A stretch of DNA of 64,000 nt from Acinetobacter nectaris CIP 110549 (GTDB lineage Bacteria; Pseudomonadota; Gammaproteobacteria; Pseudomonadales; Moraxellaceae). This document shows, piece by piece, positions 37,412 to 46,352 of the stretch; the stretch's first letter is position 1, and the number at the start of each line of letters is the position of its first letter. A program made the translations under genes and the position numbers. The notes below the pieces were generated by a model. It worked only from the letters and a program-made list of their open reading frames with translations, had not been told where the DNA came from and searched no databases. The stretch lies in assembly GCF_000488215.1 (NCBI RefSeq), contig NZ_KI530712.1, positions 748,881 to 812,880 of the forward strand, written 5' to 3'.

Positions 37412-37737
37412 TGCTTTCCCCATAAACGTTTATCTGTGTTTATAGAAGTATGAAAGCTTCTAAGGCATAGAACAATTCAACAAATAGAACACTCAGATGA
37501 AGTATTAGAACGATAGCTTCAAATTTCAATAAATCTATTTGGTTGATTACAGTAAGTAGCATTTACAACATAATTATTTGTTTTTTTATAAAATTTTATT
37601 TACCCATAAGAATAGGGATTGTACTTTCTCACAAATTCACTAAAACCAAGCGATCAATTTTAAATCACTTAATACATATATAACTTCTTATCAGTTATTT
37701 ATGCATATAATCATAAAAAATTTAATGACCGCTATAT
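37412..37737. other. Intergenic region, nothing recognised
   Basis: About 325 bases between divergent dioxygenase and GIY-YIG-like genes. AT-rich, without clear repeat, terminator or RNA gene. Confidence 0.4.
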
Positions 37738-38202
37738 ATGAATATCACTTTAGACTGGCATGAACCTATCATTTTAGGCAGCTCATCTACTCTTCTAAAA
37801 AACCTAAAAGTATTTGATTTCTCAATACCCCCTGAAATTGCGGGTGTATATATTTTCTTTCGCGAATATGGTGATTATAAAGAAGCTTTATATGTAGGCC
37901 GTTCTGAAAATATTCGTAACCGTATGAAAGCACATTTTAATAGTATTAAACTTGTAGATGGCCTTATTAATACTAAAGCTGGTCCAAAGAAATTGGCTTT
38001 TGCTGAAGTCATTACAAGAGGAAATTTAAGTAAAGCACTTGCTCAAGCAGAAAAAGGGCTCATCAATGAGTTAGATAGTTTAGACCACCCTCTTTTAAAC
38101 CATCAACTAATGAAAGATCAATATGATTATATTATATCTAAAGGTGCAGTCATTGATATTATAGATACTGAAATTTCAGTATTTTGCTCAAATAAAAACT
38201 AA
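37738..38202 (+). CDS. GIY-YIG-like nuclease-domain protein
   Basis: 154-residue stand-alone protein. The core reads GVYIFFREYGDYKEALYVGRSENIRNRMKAHF, which has the GIY...YIG spacing with GVY and YVG and the usual Arg-bearing helix, then EKGLINELDSLDHPLLNHQ supplying the late Glu and Asn of the fold. No extra DNA-binding domain is attached, and the first 30 residues are unassigned. It could be a repair or mobile-element-derived nuclease; activity is unproven. No repair or homing context is visible around it. The ribosome site is weak. Confidence 0.68.
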   Translation: MNITLDWHEPIILGSSSTLLKNLKVFDFSIPPEIAGVYIFFREYGDYKEALYVGRSENIRNRMKAHFNSIKLVDGLINTKAGPKKLAFAEVITRGNLSKALAQAEKGLINELDSLDHPLLNHQLMKDQYDYIISKGAVIDIIDTEISVFCSNKN

Positions 38203-38236
38203 AAAAAGAGCTAAAGAAATATCTTTAGCTCTTTTT
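38203..38236. terminator. Bidirectional terminator
   Basis: Perfect 15-base stem (38203-38217 with 38222-38236), loop AATA, with A and T runs, between the GIY-YIG-like gene and ahpF. Confidence 0.9.
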
Positions 38237-38244
38237 GAGGTAAC

Positions 38245-39810
38245 TTAGTTTCCTGAACGGATAATATAATCAAATGCAGATAATGCTGCTTTTGCACCCT
38301 CACCAGTAGCAATAATAATTTGCTTGTAAGGTACAGTTGTACAGTCACCTGCTGCAAATACACCTTTTACATTGGTTTCATTACGTTCATTTATAACAAT
38401 CTCACCACGTTTTGACAGCTCGACAGCACCACCTTTTAAGAAATCTGTATTTGGTAATAAACCAATTTGTACAAATATTCCTGCTAAATTAACTGTATGC
38501 AGCTCATCAGTCGTACGATCTTTATATTTTAGTCCTGTAACTTGTGCACCATCACCAATTACTTCAGTAGTTTGAGCATTCATAATCACTGTTGAATTAG
38601 GTAAGCTATGTAACTTATTTTGCAATACTTGATCTGCAAGTAAATGGTCACTAAATTCAATAAGTGTCACATGCTCAACGATTCCAGCTAAATCAATCGC
38701 TGCCTCAACACCTGAGTTACCACCACCAATAACGGCAACATGTTTTCCTTTAAACAATGGGCCATCGCAATGCGGGCAATATGCAACACCACGTGTACGG
38801 TATTCTTTCTCACCAGGTACATTTAGCTCTCTCCAACGCGCACCTGTTGAAAGAATAACTGATTTGGACTCTAGCTTTACACCATTTTCTAGCTCAACCG
38901 AAACAAGACCATTGTCAGTTTGATCTGCACCAATAATTTGGCTTACACGCTGTAGATTCATAATATCTACATTGTACTCACGCACGTGTTTTTCCATATC
39001 ACTTGTAAACTGTGGACCAACTGTACGCTGAACAGTCGTAAAGTTTTCAATATCCATGGTATCCATAACCTGACCACCAAAGCGTTCAGCCACAATACCT
39101 GTTTTAATACCTTTACGAGCTGCATATATTGCAGAAGTACCACCTGCTGGTCCACCACCAACAACAAGTACATCAAATGCTTCTTTTGCATTTAATTTTT
39201 CAGCTTCTTTCTCTGCCGAATTCGTATCAAGTTTAGCAACAATTTCTTCAAGCGTCATACGACCCTGACCAATATGTTCGTTGTTTTGAAAAACCATTGG
39301 TACAGCCATAATTTTTCTTTCTTCTACTTCATCTTGGAAGAAAGAACCATCAATCATCGTTGCTGTTGTATTTGGGTTATAAATAGCAATTAAGTTTAAA
39401 GCTTGAACTACATCTGGACAGTTGTGGCAAGTTAGAGACACAAATACATCAAAATTTGCTTTTAAGTTTAAGCCCTTAATTTGATTTAAAATCTCATCTG
39501 AAACTTTTGGCGCATAACCAGAAACTTGTAATAATGCTAGAATGAGAGATGTAAACTCGTGCCCCATTGGTAAACCTGCAAAATATACACGTGGTTCTTC
39601 ACCTGCTTTTGCAATACCAAAGCTTGGACGACGAATGTTTTGACCATCTAAACGAACAGTTACTTGGTCAGAAAGTTCAGCGACTTCTGTCACAAGCTCT
39701 TTAATTTTAATGGCTTTATCTGATTCATCTAAAGATGCAACCAACTCAATTGGGCTTTCTAAACGTTCTAAATAAGCTTTTAACTGTGCTTTAATATTTT
39801 GGTCTAACAT
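38245..39810 (-). CDS. ahpF: Alkyl hydroperoxide reductase subunit F
   Basis: NADH-dependent FAD disulfide reductase that regenerates the peroxiredoxin AhpC. 521 residues: N-terminal tandem thioredoxin-like domain with redox pair Cys128/Cys131 (CHNC), then a thioredoxin-reductase-like half with FAD site [13 protein letters not shown] site VIGGGNSG and redox pair Cys345/Cys348 (YCPHC). GGAG lies eight bases before the ATG. ahpC is not adjacent, unlike in enterics, so it must lie outside the window. Confidence 0.97.
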   Translation of the reverse strand: MLDQNIKAQLKAYLERLESPIELVASLDESDKAIKIKELVTEVAELSDQVTVRLDGQNIRRPSFGIAKAGEEPRVYFAGLPMGHEFTSLILALLQVSGYAPKVSDEILNQIKGLNLKANFDVFVSLTCHNCPDVVQALNLIAIYNPNTTATMIDGSFFQDEVEERKIMAVPMVFQNNEHIGQGRMTLEEIVAKLDTNSAEKEAEKLNAKEAFDVLVVGGGPAGGTSAIYAARKGIKTGIVAERFGGQVMDTMDIENFTTVQRTVGPQFTSDMEKHVREYNVDIMNLQRVSQIIGADQTDNGLVSVELENGVKLESKSVILSTGARWRELNVPGEKEYRTRGVAYCPHCDGPLFKGKHVAVIGGGNSGVEAAIDLAGIVEHVTLIEFSDHLLADQVLQNKLHSLPNSTVIMNAQTTEVIGDGAQVTGLKYKDRTTDELHTVNLAGIFVQIGLLPNTDFLKGGAVELSKRGEIVINERNETNVKGVFAAGDCTTVPYKQIIIATGEGAKAALSAFDYIIRSGN

Positions 39811-40010
39811 TATTTAGTCTCCAGTGGAGTAATTTTTAACTAAGATAATCATATCTAAAATATAACAATAGTTAAAACAGAATATTCACATAGATATAAT
39901 CGTTTTTTTAAATTAACACTTAAATTACAAGTACCAATATATACTTTCTTTATGGCAACCAAATAAAAAACCAAGCATATTAAATATACTTGGCTCTAGC
40001 TTATATCATT

Positions 40011-40604
40011 TTATTTAAATGTTTTAAAACGTGCACTATCTTCCATAAACTCTTTTTCACCTGCTGGTGCTTCTATTGAACCAAATACAAGCTGTGCACG
40101 TAGTTTCCATGTTGAAGGAACTTCAAATACTTTCGCAGCTTCTTCATCTGCAATAGGATTGTAATGCTGTAAAGAAGCACCAATATTTTCTTCAGAAAGT
40201 GCTGTCCATACCGCAAACTGCGCAATTGCACTTGAGTGTTCTGACCAAATTGGGAAATTATCTGCATATGCAGCAAACTGCTCTTGAAGCCCTTTTACAA
40301 TATCCTGATCTTCATAAAACAGAACCGTTCCTTTACCTGCTGCAAAGCTATTAATCTTTTTATTTGTACCCTCAAATGCAGCTTCAGGTACAATTTTACG
40401 TAGAGTTTCTCTTACAATTTCCCAAAACTTTTTGTGTGAGTCATCAAATAAAATTACTGCTCTTGAAGACTGGGAGTTAAATGCAGAAGGACTTAAACGA
40501 ATTGCTTTTTTAATTAATACTTCTAGGTCTTCATTAGACTGTTGAACATGATTACCAATTGCATAAATCGTACGACGTTTTTCAATTTCTTTAATAAATG
40601 ACAT
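40011..40604 (-). CDS. Nitroreductase family protein
   Basis: FMN-dependent NAD(P)H nitroreductase-fold enzyme, 197 residues from the ATG at 40604 (GGAG six bases upstream; a GTG four codons earlier is less likely). It starts IKEIEKRRTIYAIG and has SPSAFNSQSSRAVILF (FMN-contacting region), WSEHSSAIAQFAVWTALSEENIGASLQHYNP and a late WKLRAQLVFGSI. This pattern fits the YdgI/Frm2-like branch, shorter than NfsB. Substrate unknown. It lies upstream of ahpF on the same strand but 200 bases away; a redox-stress link is plausible, not shown. Confidence 0.87.
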   Translation of the reverse strand: MSFIKEIEKRRTIYAIGNHVQQSNEDLEVLIKKAIRLSPSAFNSQSSRAVILFDDSHKKFWEIVRETLRKIVPEAAFEGTNKKINSFAAGKGTVLFYEDQDIVKGLQEQFAAYADNFPIWSEHSSAIAQFAVWTALSEENIGASLQHYNPIADEEAAKVFEVPSTWKLRAQLVFGSIEAPAGEKEFMEDSARFKTFK

Positions 40605-40786
40605 TATTTTCTCCACACGATATTTATTTAATTGAACGAACCTATTTATTAAGTACTATTTTATAGAGAACGTAAGTTATAAATATATGACACCTAGTCA
40701 ACACTCTGTCCTATTTTTGCAATAATGAAATAAAAAAGCGCCAATTTATCATTGACGCTATTCAAATAATCAGATTTTTAAGCTAA

Positions 40787-41902
40787 CTATTTCTCAGTTT
40801 CAAACAGTGCCGCCACAAAAGATTTTGCAGAGAAAGGACGTAAATCATCAATCTTTTCACCTACACCAATAAAACGAATTGGCACATGTGTACGGCTTGC
40901 AATATTAAAGAGCACACCACCTTTTGCAGTACCATCTAGCTTCGTAATTGTAATCCCTGTAAGACCAACTGCCTGATCAAATTCTTGTACTTGATTAATT
41001 GCATTTTGACCTGTACCAGCATCAACAACCAACATAATTTCATGTGGTGCGGTTGGATCAACTTTTTGCATCACACGTTTTACTTTCTTTAACTCTTCCA
41101 TTAAGTTGCTTTTATTATGTAAACGCCCTGCTGTATCTGCAATTAAAACATCTACACCTTTAGCACGCGCACTTTCAAAAGCATCATAAATAACTGAAGC
41201 ACTATCTGCACCATGCCCCTGAGCAACAACAGGAATTTCGTTACGCTCACCCCAGATTTGAAGTTGCTCAGTTGCTGCTGCACGGAAAGTATCCCCTGCT
41301 GCAAGCATCACTTTCTTCCCTTCACCCTGTAACTTTTTAGCAAGCTTACCAATTGTTGTTGTTTTACCAACCCCATTTACACCTACCATTAAAATTACAT
41401 AAGGATTCTTTTGTGTATCAATTTCCAATGCTTCAACACGTGGCGCCAACAAATCAACAAGTTCTTCTTGTAACGCTTTATATAAAGAATGAGAGTAAAT
41501 TAAATCGCCGCGCGCTGTACGTTCAGTTAAATTGGTAATAATTCTTTTCGTAGCATCTACACCAATATCTGCAACGAGAAGCTGTTCTTCTACTTCCTCT
41601 AATAACTCATCATCAATTTCTTTACCACCAATTAAAATGTTCACCATACCATCAGCGAAACTTTTTCTTGTCTTGGTTAGACCTTCTTTCATTCGACTAA
41701 AAAAGCTACCTTTTGGCTTCTCTTCAGTCTCTATATTTTTAGGCTCATTAGAAATAGTATGTTCTGGCGCATGGCTATATTCAGATTCTTTTGTATCTAC
41801 AATTGGGACATCAACAGCAGGTAAGTTGGGTAATGTCACATCATCATCACCAATATCTGCATCAATTAGAAACTTATTAGACACATTATTTTGCTCGTGC
41901 AT
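40787..41902 (-). CDS. ftsY: Signal recognition particle receptor FtsY
   Basis: SRP-docking GTPase that delivers ribosomes to the Sec translocon. 371 residues: acidic N-terminal A domain (DADIGDDD, ETEEKPKG), a four-helix N domain, and a GTPase domain with G1 GVNGVGKTTTIGKLA, DTAGR and TKLDGTAKGG. The tail DLRPFSAKSFVAALF is typical. The ffh partner and ffs RNA are not in this window. Usually next to ftsEX in enterics; not here. Confidence 0.97.
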   Translation of the reverse strand: MHEQNNVSNKFLIDADIGDDDVTLPNLPAVDVPIVDTKESEYSHAPEHTISNEPKNIETEEKPKGSFFSRMKEGLTKTRKSFADGMVNILIGGKEIDDELLEEVEEQLLVADIGVDATKRIITNLTERTARGDLIYSHSLYKALQEELVDLLAPRVEALEIDTQKNPYVILMVGVNGVGKTTTIGKLAKKLQGEGKKVMLAAGDTFRAAATEQLQIWGERNEIPVVAQGHGADSASVIYDAFESARAKGVDVLIADTAGRLHNKSNLMEELKKVKRVMQKVDPTAPHEIMLVVDAGTGQNAINQVQEFDQAVGLTGITITKLDGTAKGGVLFNIASRTHVPIRFIGVGEKIDDLRPFSAKSFVAALFETEK

Positions 41903-41992
41903 GCTGATCCCTTGAAAAAACAGTGCATTATTTAAAAAGAAAATTTTAACATAATTTTAAAAGAACCGCCCACTCAATCCATTAAATACAAT

Positions 41993-42319
41993 TTAACGCC
42001 CTTCTGCAGGATAAGTTTTAATATTTGCAATTTCAAACTGATACGCTCTGACTAGGCGAAAATAATCACTTTTTTGAATATTCTCTTGTGTAAGTAGTTG
42101 ATACGCCATTGCTTGCGTCTGAGGATATAACGTTTGCCCAGCTATAGATTTCACTTGGTGATACTGCTCCTCTGTTACAGAACTGCATAAAAGGAATAGG
42201 CAAAATAAAAACACACTTAAAATAGTGAGTACAACTCCCCAGCAAGAGCAGATGTCAAATGACAGATGACTATATGGCTTTTTCTTTAAAACATTAAAAA
42301 AATTTATAAATTTCTGCAT
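41993..42319 (-). CDS. Small membrane-anchored protein, unknown function
   Basis: 108 residues from the ATG at 42319 (GAGG six bases upstream; a TTG two codons earlier is not preferred). One strong membrane helix near residues 27-45 (GVVLTILSVFLFCLFLLC), then a periplasmic tail with ATG-free helical sequence EEQYHQVKSIAGQTLYPQTQAMAYQLL, ending YPAEGR. I recognise no family. Sits between ftsY and another orphan membrane protein, both on the minus strand. Confidence 0.6.
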   Translation of the reverse strand: MQKFINFFNVLKKKPYSHLSFDICSCWGVVLTILSVFLFCLFLLCSSVTEEQYHQVKSIAGQTLYPQTQAMAYQLLTQENIQKSDYFRLVRAYQFEIANIKTYPAEGR

Positions 42320-42412
42320 GACCAACCTCAGTTCAACCTAAGTTTAAGGCGATCATGCATACAGTACAATAGCTTAAATCATATAATAAGTAAAATATGG
42401 TTACTATATAGT

Positions 42413-42781
42413 TTAAGTGGTTGGCACAATATGATGAACGAAAACAAAATATAATGTTGCTGCCAAGCAGGCTAAGATCACAATAAGTAATACTGGATTT
42501 ACACCTTTTTCATGATGGTCTTCTTCAACATTTTGTAATGTAGAAAGCTGTTTTAGCTCTGTATTGTAAACATCATAGAATTGCTTTTGACTACTCACAT
42601 CTAATACTTTTGTAAAAGATAAAATATTCGCGCGTTGTGTGATGCCTATATTTCCTACTTTATCATTTTTGTGATATAGTGATTCATGTAATTGATCTCT
42701 GTGAAACTTTGCAAGTGCTTTTACTTGCTCTATATTAATTGGAAGATCAAAGTTAAATCCGTCTATTGTATGTGTATTCAT
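42413..42781 (-). CDS. Small protein with C-terminal membrane anchor, unknown function
   Basis: 122 residues from the ATG at 42781, where AAGGA lies seven bases upstream; upstream in-frame codons up to 42847 look non-coding (Lys/Ile-rich). The cytoplasmic part is helical (FDLPINIEQVKALAKFHRDQLHESLYH), followed by one C-terminal membrane helix (PVLLIVILACLAATLYFVFVHH). This tail-anchored layout has no family I can name. It is near the previous orphan gene with a 94-base gap. Confidence 0.6.
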   Translation of the reverse strand: MNTHTIDGFNFDLPINIEQVKALAKFHRDQLHESLYHKNDKVGNIGITQRANILSFTKVLDVSSQKQFYDVYNTELKQLSTLQNVEEDHHEKGVNPVLLIVILACLAATLYFVFVHHIVPTT

Positions 42782-43020
42782 TTTTATATCCTTAGTTGCT
42801 ATCTTTAAATTAATATCTTTTTTAATCTTTATAACTTTAGTATACACCCATTTTTTCTGTTTAGTTATTATTCATATAAACCTGAAAAATTATCATTAAT
42901 ACATTTAACAATTGACAAAACATACTGAATGTAATATTAGTTTAACAAATTAAAGTTAAATTAGTGAATACTTGGACTTGTGAGAAGTCCTTAAATCATA
43001 ATTAAAATAAGGAGCTTAAT

Positions 43021-43254
43021 ATGATTCAACAACTCTCTCAACACGATCTAGAAACTGTATATGCAACTGCTGTACATACGATCCAATCGCAAATGAACTT
43101 TTCAGATGCGGTGACTGACTTAGAAAATGCTGCACGTGCAGGTCATGGGAAAGCTGCTTTATTTCTAGCAGAGCTATATAACCAAGGCTTCCGCGTAGAG
43201 CGTGATAGCTACAAAGCACAATATTGGCAAAAGATGGCAACCATGGTTGCTTAA
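43021..43254 (+). CDS. Small Sel1-like repeat protein
   Basis: 77 residues. One Sel1/TPR-like repeat is readable: DLENAARAGHGKAALFLAELYNQGFRVERDSYKAQYWQKMA (A-G-x-x-x-A-x-x-x-L-x-x-x-Y-x-x-G and W-x-x-x-A spacing), with a short helical lead. Such repeats mediate protein contacts; a partner is unknown. It has an AAGGAGC ribosome site and a strong terminator, so it is a genuine monocistronic gene. Confidence 0.75.
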   Translation: MIQQLSQHDLETVYATAVHTIQSQMNFSDAVTDLENAARAGHGKAALFLAELYNQGFRVERDSYKAQYWQKMATMVA

Positions 43255-43255
43255 T

Positions 43256-43283
43256 AAAACGTCACCTAGGTGGCGTTTTTTTT
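43256..43283 (+). terminator. Terminator of the Sel1-like gene
   Basis: Stem AACGTCACC / GGTGGCGTT (one G-T pair) around a TA centre, then eight T. Confidence 0.85.
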
Positions 43284-43310
43284 GCTTTATTTTTCTAATT
43301 TTAATATTTC

Positions 43311-43667
43311 TTATTTTCTTTTTTCTAGAAATTTCAACAAGAAAAATCCAACGATAAACCCAAGTCCAATAACAAATAAAATTGAAGCTAAGTTTACCCA
43401 CATAAGTGCCTGATCTTTTGTAACCACACCAAATAAGAGCCCAAAAATTGCAGGTGACAATAACGCATTTGTCCCTTCTGAGACTGTTGGTGTGAAAAAG
43501 AATGCAAACAATATAAGTGTCGATATCGAACAAAACCGCGAATACGGTTTTGTTATCAGATACCAGCAAAGTAAAATAAGAAATGCGCCAATGCCATAGA
43601 CACTTATTGCGATCATCTCTTCTGGGAATACATCAAGTAACGAAAGTACTTGATGTAGAATCCCCAT
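43311..43667 (-). CDS. Small integral membrane protein, unknown function
   Basis: 118 residues from the ATG at 43667, which lies eight bases beyond the YcgL stop; a longer frame would overlap ycgL. Four hydrophobic segments (about residues 18-36, 45-62, 70-82, 92-114) with short loops and a basic C-terminus (KFLEKRK). I do not recognise the family. Its tight spacing makes it the last gene of an rnd-ycgL unit. Confidence 0.65.
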   Translation of the reverse strand: MGILHQVLSLLDVFPEEMIAISVYGIGAFLILLCWYLITKPYSRFCSISTLILFAFFFTPTVSEGTNALLSPAIFGLLFGVVTKDQALMWVNLASILFVIGLGFIVGFFLLKFLEKRK

Positions 43668-43674
43668 ATTTTCA

Positions 43675-43980
43675 CTAGGCACCACGTAAGCCCTCAGGTG
43701 CAACCGCATTCGGGTTAATTAGGCCTTCAGGTGGCATTTGTAAAAAGAAACCTTTTGTTTCTAATGAATCTATTACATGTAAAACATTTGCACGGGCTAG
43801 TTTACGACCCTCGCTTAACTCTAGATGCATTACAAAAGTTGCACGACCAAATGCTTGGCGTACGGTTTCAGGAACAACCTCTAAAGGATCATACCCTTCG
43901 GCTTTTTCTACATCGGGTTGAGATGCAACGTAAATATACATTTCATCTTTTTTACTTGAACGATAAATATCACAGTGCAT
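43675..43980 (-). CDS. YcgL domain-containing protein
   Basis: 101-residue protein of the YcgL family (small alpha-beta fold, function unknown). Typical blocks: [62 protein letters not shown]. In many Gammaproteobacteria ycgL lies near rnd and min genes; here it is 59 bases after rnd on the same strand, consistent with that linkage. Confidence 0.92.
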   Translation of the reverse strand: MHCDIYRSSKKDEMYIYVASQPDVEKAEGYDPLEVVPETVRQAFGRATFVMHLELSEGRKLARANVLHVIDSLETKGFFLQMPPEGLINPNAVAPEGLRGA

Positions 43981-44039
43981 AAATAGTGCTCTTCATCTTT
44001 TAAATATAAAATTTGGTATTTATTGTATCTGAAATTTCT

Positions 44040-45185
44040 TTATTTGCGTATTTTCATTTGCTGTGTCAAATTTAATTTATCGGCCTGTAATATTTTGAGT
44101 AATGGCTCAACTAGTAACGGATAACGCCAACCTTTTAAGTAACAAGATAAATGCTCTATATCTTGATGATGAAAAACAACATGATGATATAATTCATTGA
44201 GCCATTTTTTTCGCATAAGCACTGCACGAGGAACTTTTGTTTCCTGTGCAATACGGTCAATAAGTTCATCAACTTGTTCTGCAACTTCTTTAGAAATTTG
44301 CTTTACAGGTCTAGCAAGGCTCAGAGGCCATAAATCTTTTTCAGGTAAGAACTTTAAAAGATCTAAAATAACTTTTCCATATTCACGAATAATATTGGGG
44401 CGCATACCTTTTATATTCGAAAGCTGAAATTGATTCTTAGGGTTCTTTTCCACAAGCTCAATCATTACATTATTTTTAAGTACAAAGCTTCTCGGAATAT
44501 TAAGTGCTTTAACAAGTTGCTCGCGCCAAACACTCAATTGCTGTAACTGCATTAGCTGACGGCGAGAGTGTCTATAATTACCTACATCTTTATATAATTC
44601 ATCGGTAGGCGTTTCTAAACTAATTTCATACGCTAAGCTTCGGCAATCTTCTTCCACATATGCCAATAATTGCTTATGTTGTAGATCTTGTTTTATCTTT
44701 TCTGCCAAGGTTGGTAAAAACTCTACATCATTGGCTGCATAACAAAGTTGTTCTCGGCTTAATGGTCTTGCTGTCCAATCTGAGCGAGTATGATCTTTTT
44801 CTATTTCAATATTTAAATATAGCTGTAATGCATTTTGATAACTGACTTGAAGTCCATACCCTAAAAATGACATAGCCAACTGGGTATCAAATATATTATG
44901 AAGCGGCTTAATTTTTGAGTAATGATAAAATAAATCAATATCTTCACTACACGCATGAAAAATATTTTGATTCGCTTTTTGTAATTTTTGCCAAAACTCT
45001 GTGAGATCCAAAGTAACACCATCTAATAAATAGACTTTACCACTCACATTAATTTGAAATAAGCCTAATTTTGGCCAAAGCGTATCAACCTTCACAAATT
45101 CACTATCTAGTGCATAAGTTAAAGTCTGTTCCATCTCACTGAGAATATGAGACAGTTCATTTTGTTGCTGAATAAGTTGATACAT
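44040..45185 (-). CDS. rnd: Ribonuclease D
   Basis: 3'-5' exoribonuclease trimming tRNA precursors and structured RNAs. 381 residues. The DEDD exonuclease domain starts with Asp27-Ser28-Glu29 (ALDSEF), has DTQLAMSFLGYG, and ends with YAANDVEFLPTL (DEDDy Tyr-Asp pattern). A C-terminal HRDC-type helical region follows (LPEKDLWPLS, EQVDELIDRIAQET). Length matches E. coli Rnd. Heads the rnd-ycgL-membrane protein unit. Confidence 0.94.
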   Translation of the reverse strand: MYQLIQQQNELSHILSEMEQTLTYALDSEFVKVDTLWPKLGLFQINVSGKVYLLDGVTLDLTEFWQKLQKANQNIFHACSEDIDLFYHYSKIKPLHNIFDTQLAMSFLGYGLQVSYQNALQLYLNIEIEKDHTRSDWTARPLSREQLCYAANDVEFLPTLAEKIKQDLQHKQLLAYVEEDCRSLAYEISLETPTDELYKDVGNYRHSRRQLMQLQQLSVWREQLVKALNIPRSFVLKNNVMIELVEKNPKNQFQLSNIKGMRPNIIREYGKVILDLLKFLPEKDLWPLSLARPVKQISKEVAEQVDELIDRIAQETKVPRAVLMRKKWLNELYHHVVFHHQDIEHLSCYLKGWRYPLLVEPLLKILQADKLNLTQQMKIRK

Positions 45186-45391
45186 GCCGCTGTCTATTAC
45201 CTAGCTATTAATGAGTATATTTCAATTGAACCACAGGCATTCTTACTTCTTCGTAGAAAAAAAATTGAGGTACAATTAAATTGTGCATAAGTTTATTCTT
45301 TTATACATCAAAAACTTCTTTTTTCATTCTGTGATATACAAAAATCCAATGTCTTTGTATATTTTTTAGTAAATCATCATTTAAATTAATA

Positions 45392-45988
45392 TTATTTAAA
45401 CAGCATACGCTGATGTACTGCTTGGCTTAATGTATGACTATCGACATACTCTAGCTCACCACCTTGTGGAACACCCTGTGCAATACGAGACATACGTACA
45501 GGCAAATGTTTACATGCTTCTAATAAATAATGTGCAGTTGCTTGTCCCTCTACAGTCGCATTGGTTGCAAGTATAACTTCCTGTATTTTGCCTTCACTTA
45601 AACGACCAATAAAACGAGGAATACCTATTTCATCTGGTCCAACACCATCTAATGGAGATAGATGCCCACCAAGTACATGATATTTTCCATTAAAACTACC
45701 TGTTTGCTCAATTGCCATAACATCGGCTGGTGATTCAACAACACAAAGCAGCGTCTCATCACGATGATGTGATGCGCAAATATCACAAACTCTATTTTCT
45801 GTCAGAGAGTTACAAACCTCACAACTATGGATATGTTGAGCAGCTTCACTCAAAGCATTTGCTAACAGCATGGCACTCTCACGATTTTTCATCATAAGAT
45901 GCAATGCCATGCGCTGAGCCGACTTTGGCCCAACACTTGGCAAACGGCGTAATGCGTGTACTAAGTCATCAAACTTATGACTAAACAT
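45392..45988 (-). CDS. recR: Recombination mediator RecR
   Basis: Part of the RecFOR pathway, loading RecA onto gapped DNA with RecO. 198 residues: helix-hairpin-helix LRRLPSVGPKSAQRMA, a four-Cys zinc finger (CEVCNSLTENRVCDIC), then a Toprim domain starting CVVESPADVMAIE and the GVPQGGELEYVD end. AAGGGG ribosome site. Third gene of metZ-ybaB-recR, 16 bases after ybaB; the usual upstream dnaX is replaced by metZ. Confidence 0.97.
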   Translation of the reverse strand: MFSHKFDDLVHALRRLPSVGPKSAQRMALHLMMKNRESAMLLANALSEAAQHIHSCEVCNSLTENRVCDICASHHRDETLLCVVESPADVMAIEQTGSFNGKYHVLGGHLSPLDGVGPDEIGIPRFIGRLSEGKIQEVILATNATVEGQATAHYLLEACKHLPVRMSRIAQGVPQGGELEYVDSHTLSQAVHQRMLFK

Positions 45989-46004
45989 GCATAACCCCTT
46001 TCAA

Positions 46005-46334
46005 TTAAAATAAGCCTGCAAGACCGGGTGGAAGCCCTGTACCTGAATTTGCATCTTTCATTTTTGCTTCCGAAATTTCTTCCGCTTGGCGAGATGCATC
46101 ATTCATTGCAGCTGCGATTAAATCTTCAACCATATCTGCATCATCCTGTAAAAGTTCAGGATTAATTTCAATACGTTTCACTACATGACGACAAGTCATC
46201 GTCACTTTTACTAAACCACCACCAGCTTCTGCATGAACTTCTGTTTGTGCAAGTTCTTCTTTTGCTTTTTTCGCATTCGCTTCAACATCTTTTTGCATGC
46301 GCTGCGCTTGCTGCATCAGCATATTAATATTCAT
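46005..46334 (-). CDS. YbaB/EbfC family nucleoid-associated protein
   Basis: 109-residue DNA-binding dimer of the YbaB family. It starts [23 protein letters not shown], with the central conserved [20 protein letters not shown] and the Gly-rich tail [12 protein letters not shown]. Coats DNA non-specifically and is nearly always beside recR, as here. Starts 19 bases downstream of the metZ stop. Confidence 0.95.
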   Translation of the reverse strand: MNINMLMQQAQRMQKDVEANAKKAKEELAQTEVHAEAGGGLVKVTMTCRHVVKRIEINPELLQDDADMVEDLIAAAMNDASRQAEEISEAKMKDANSGTGLPPGLAGLF

Positions 46335-46352
46335 ACCAAAAGCTCCAAACTT

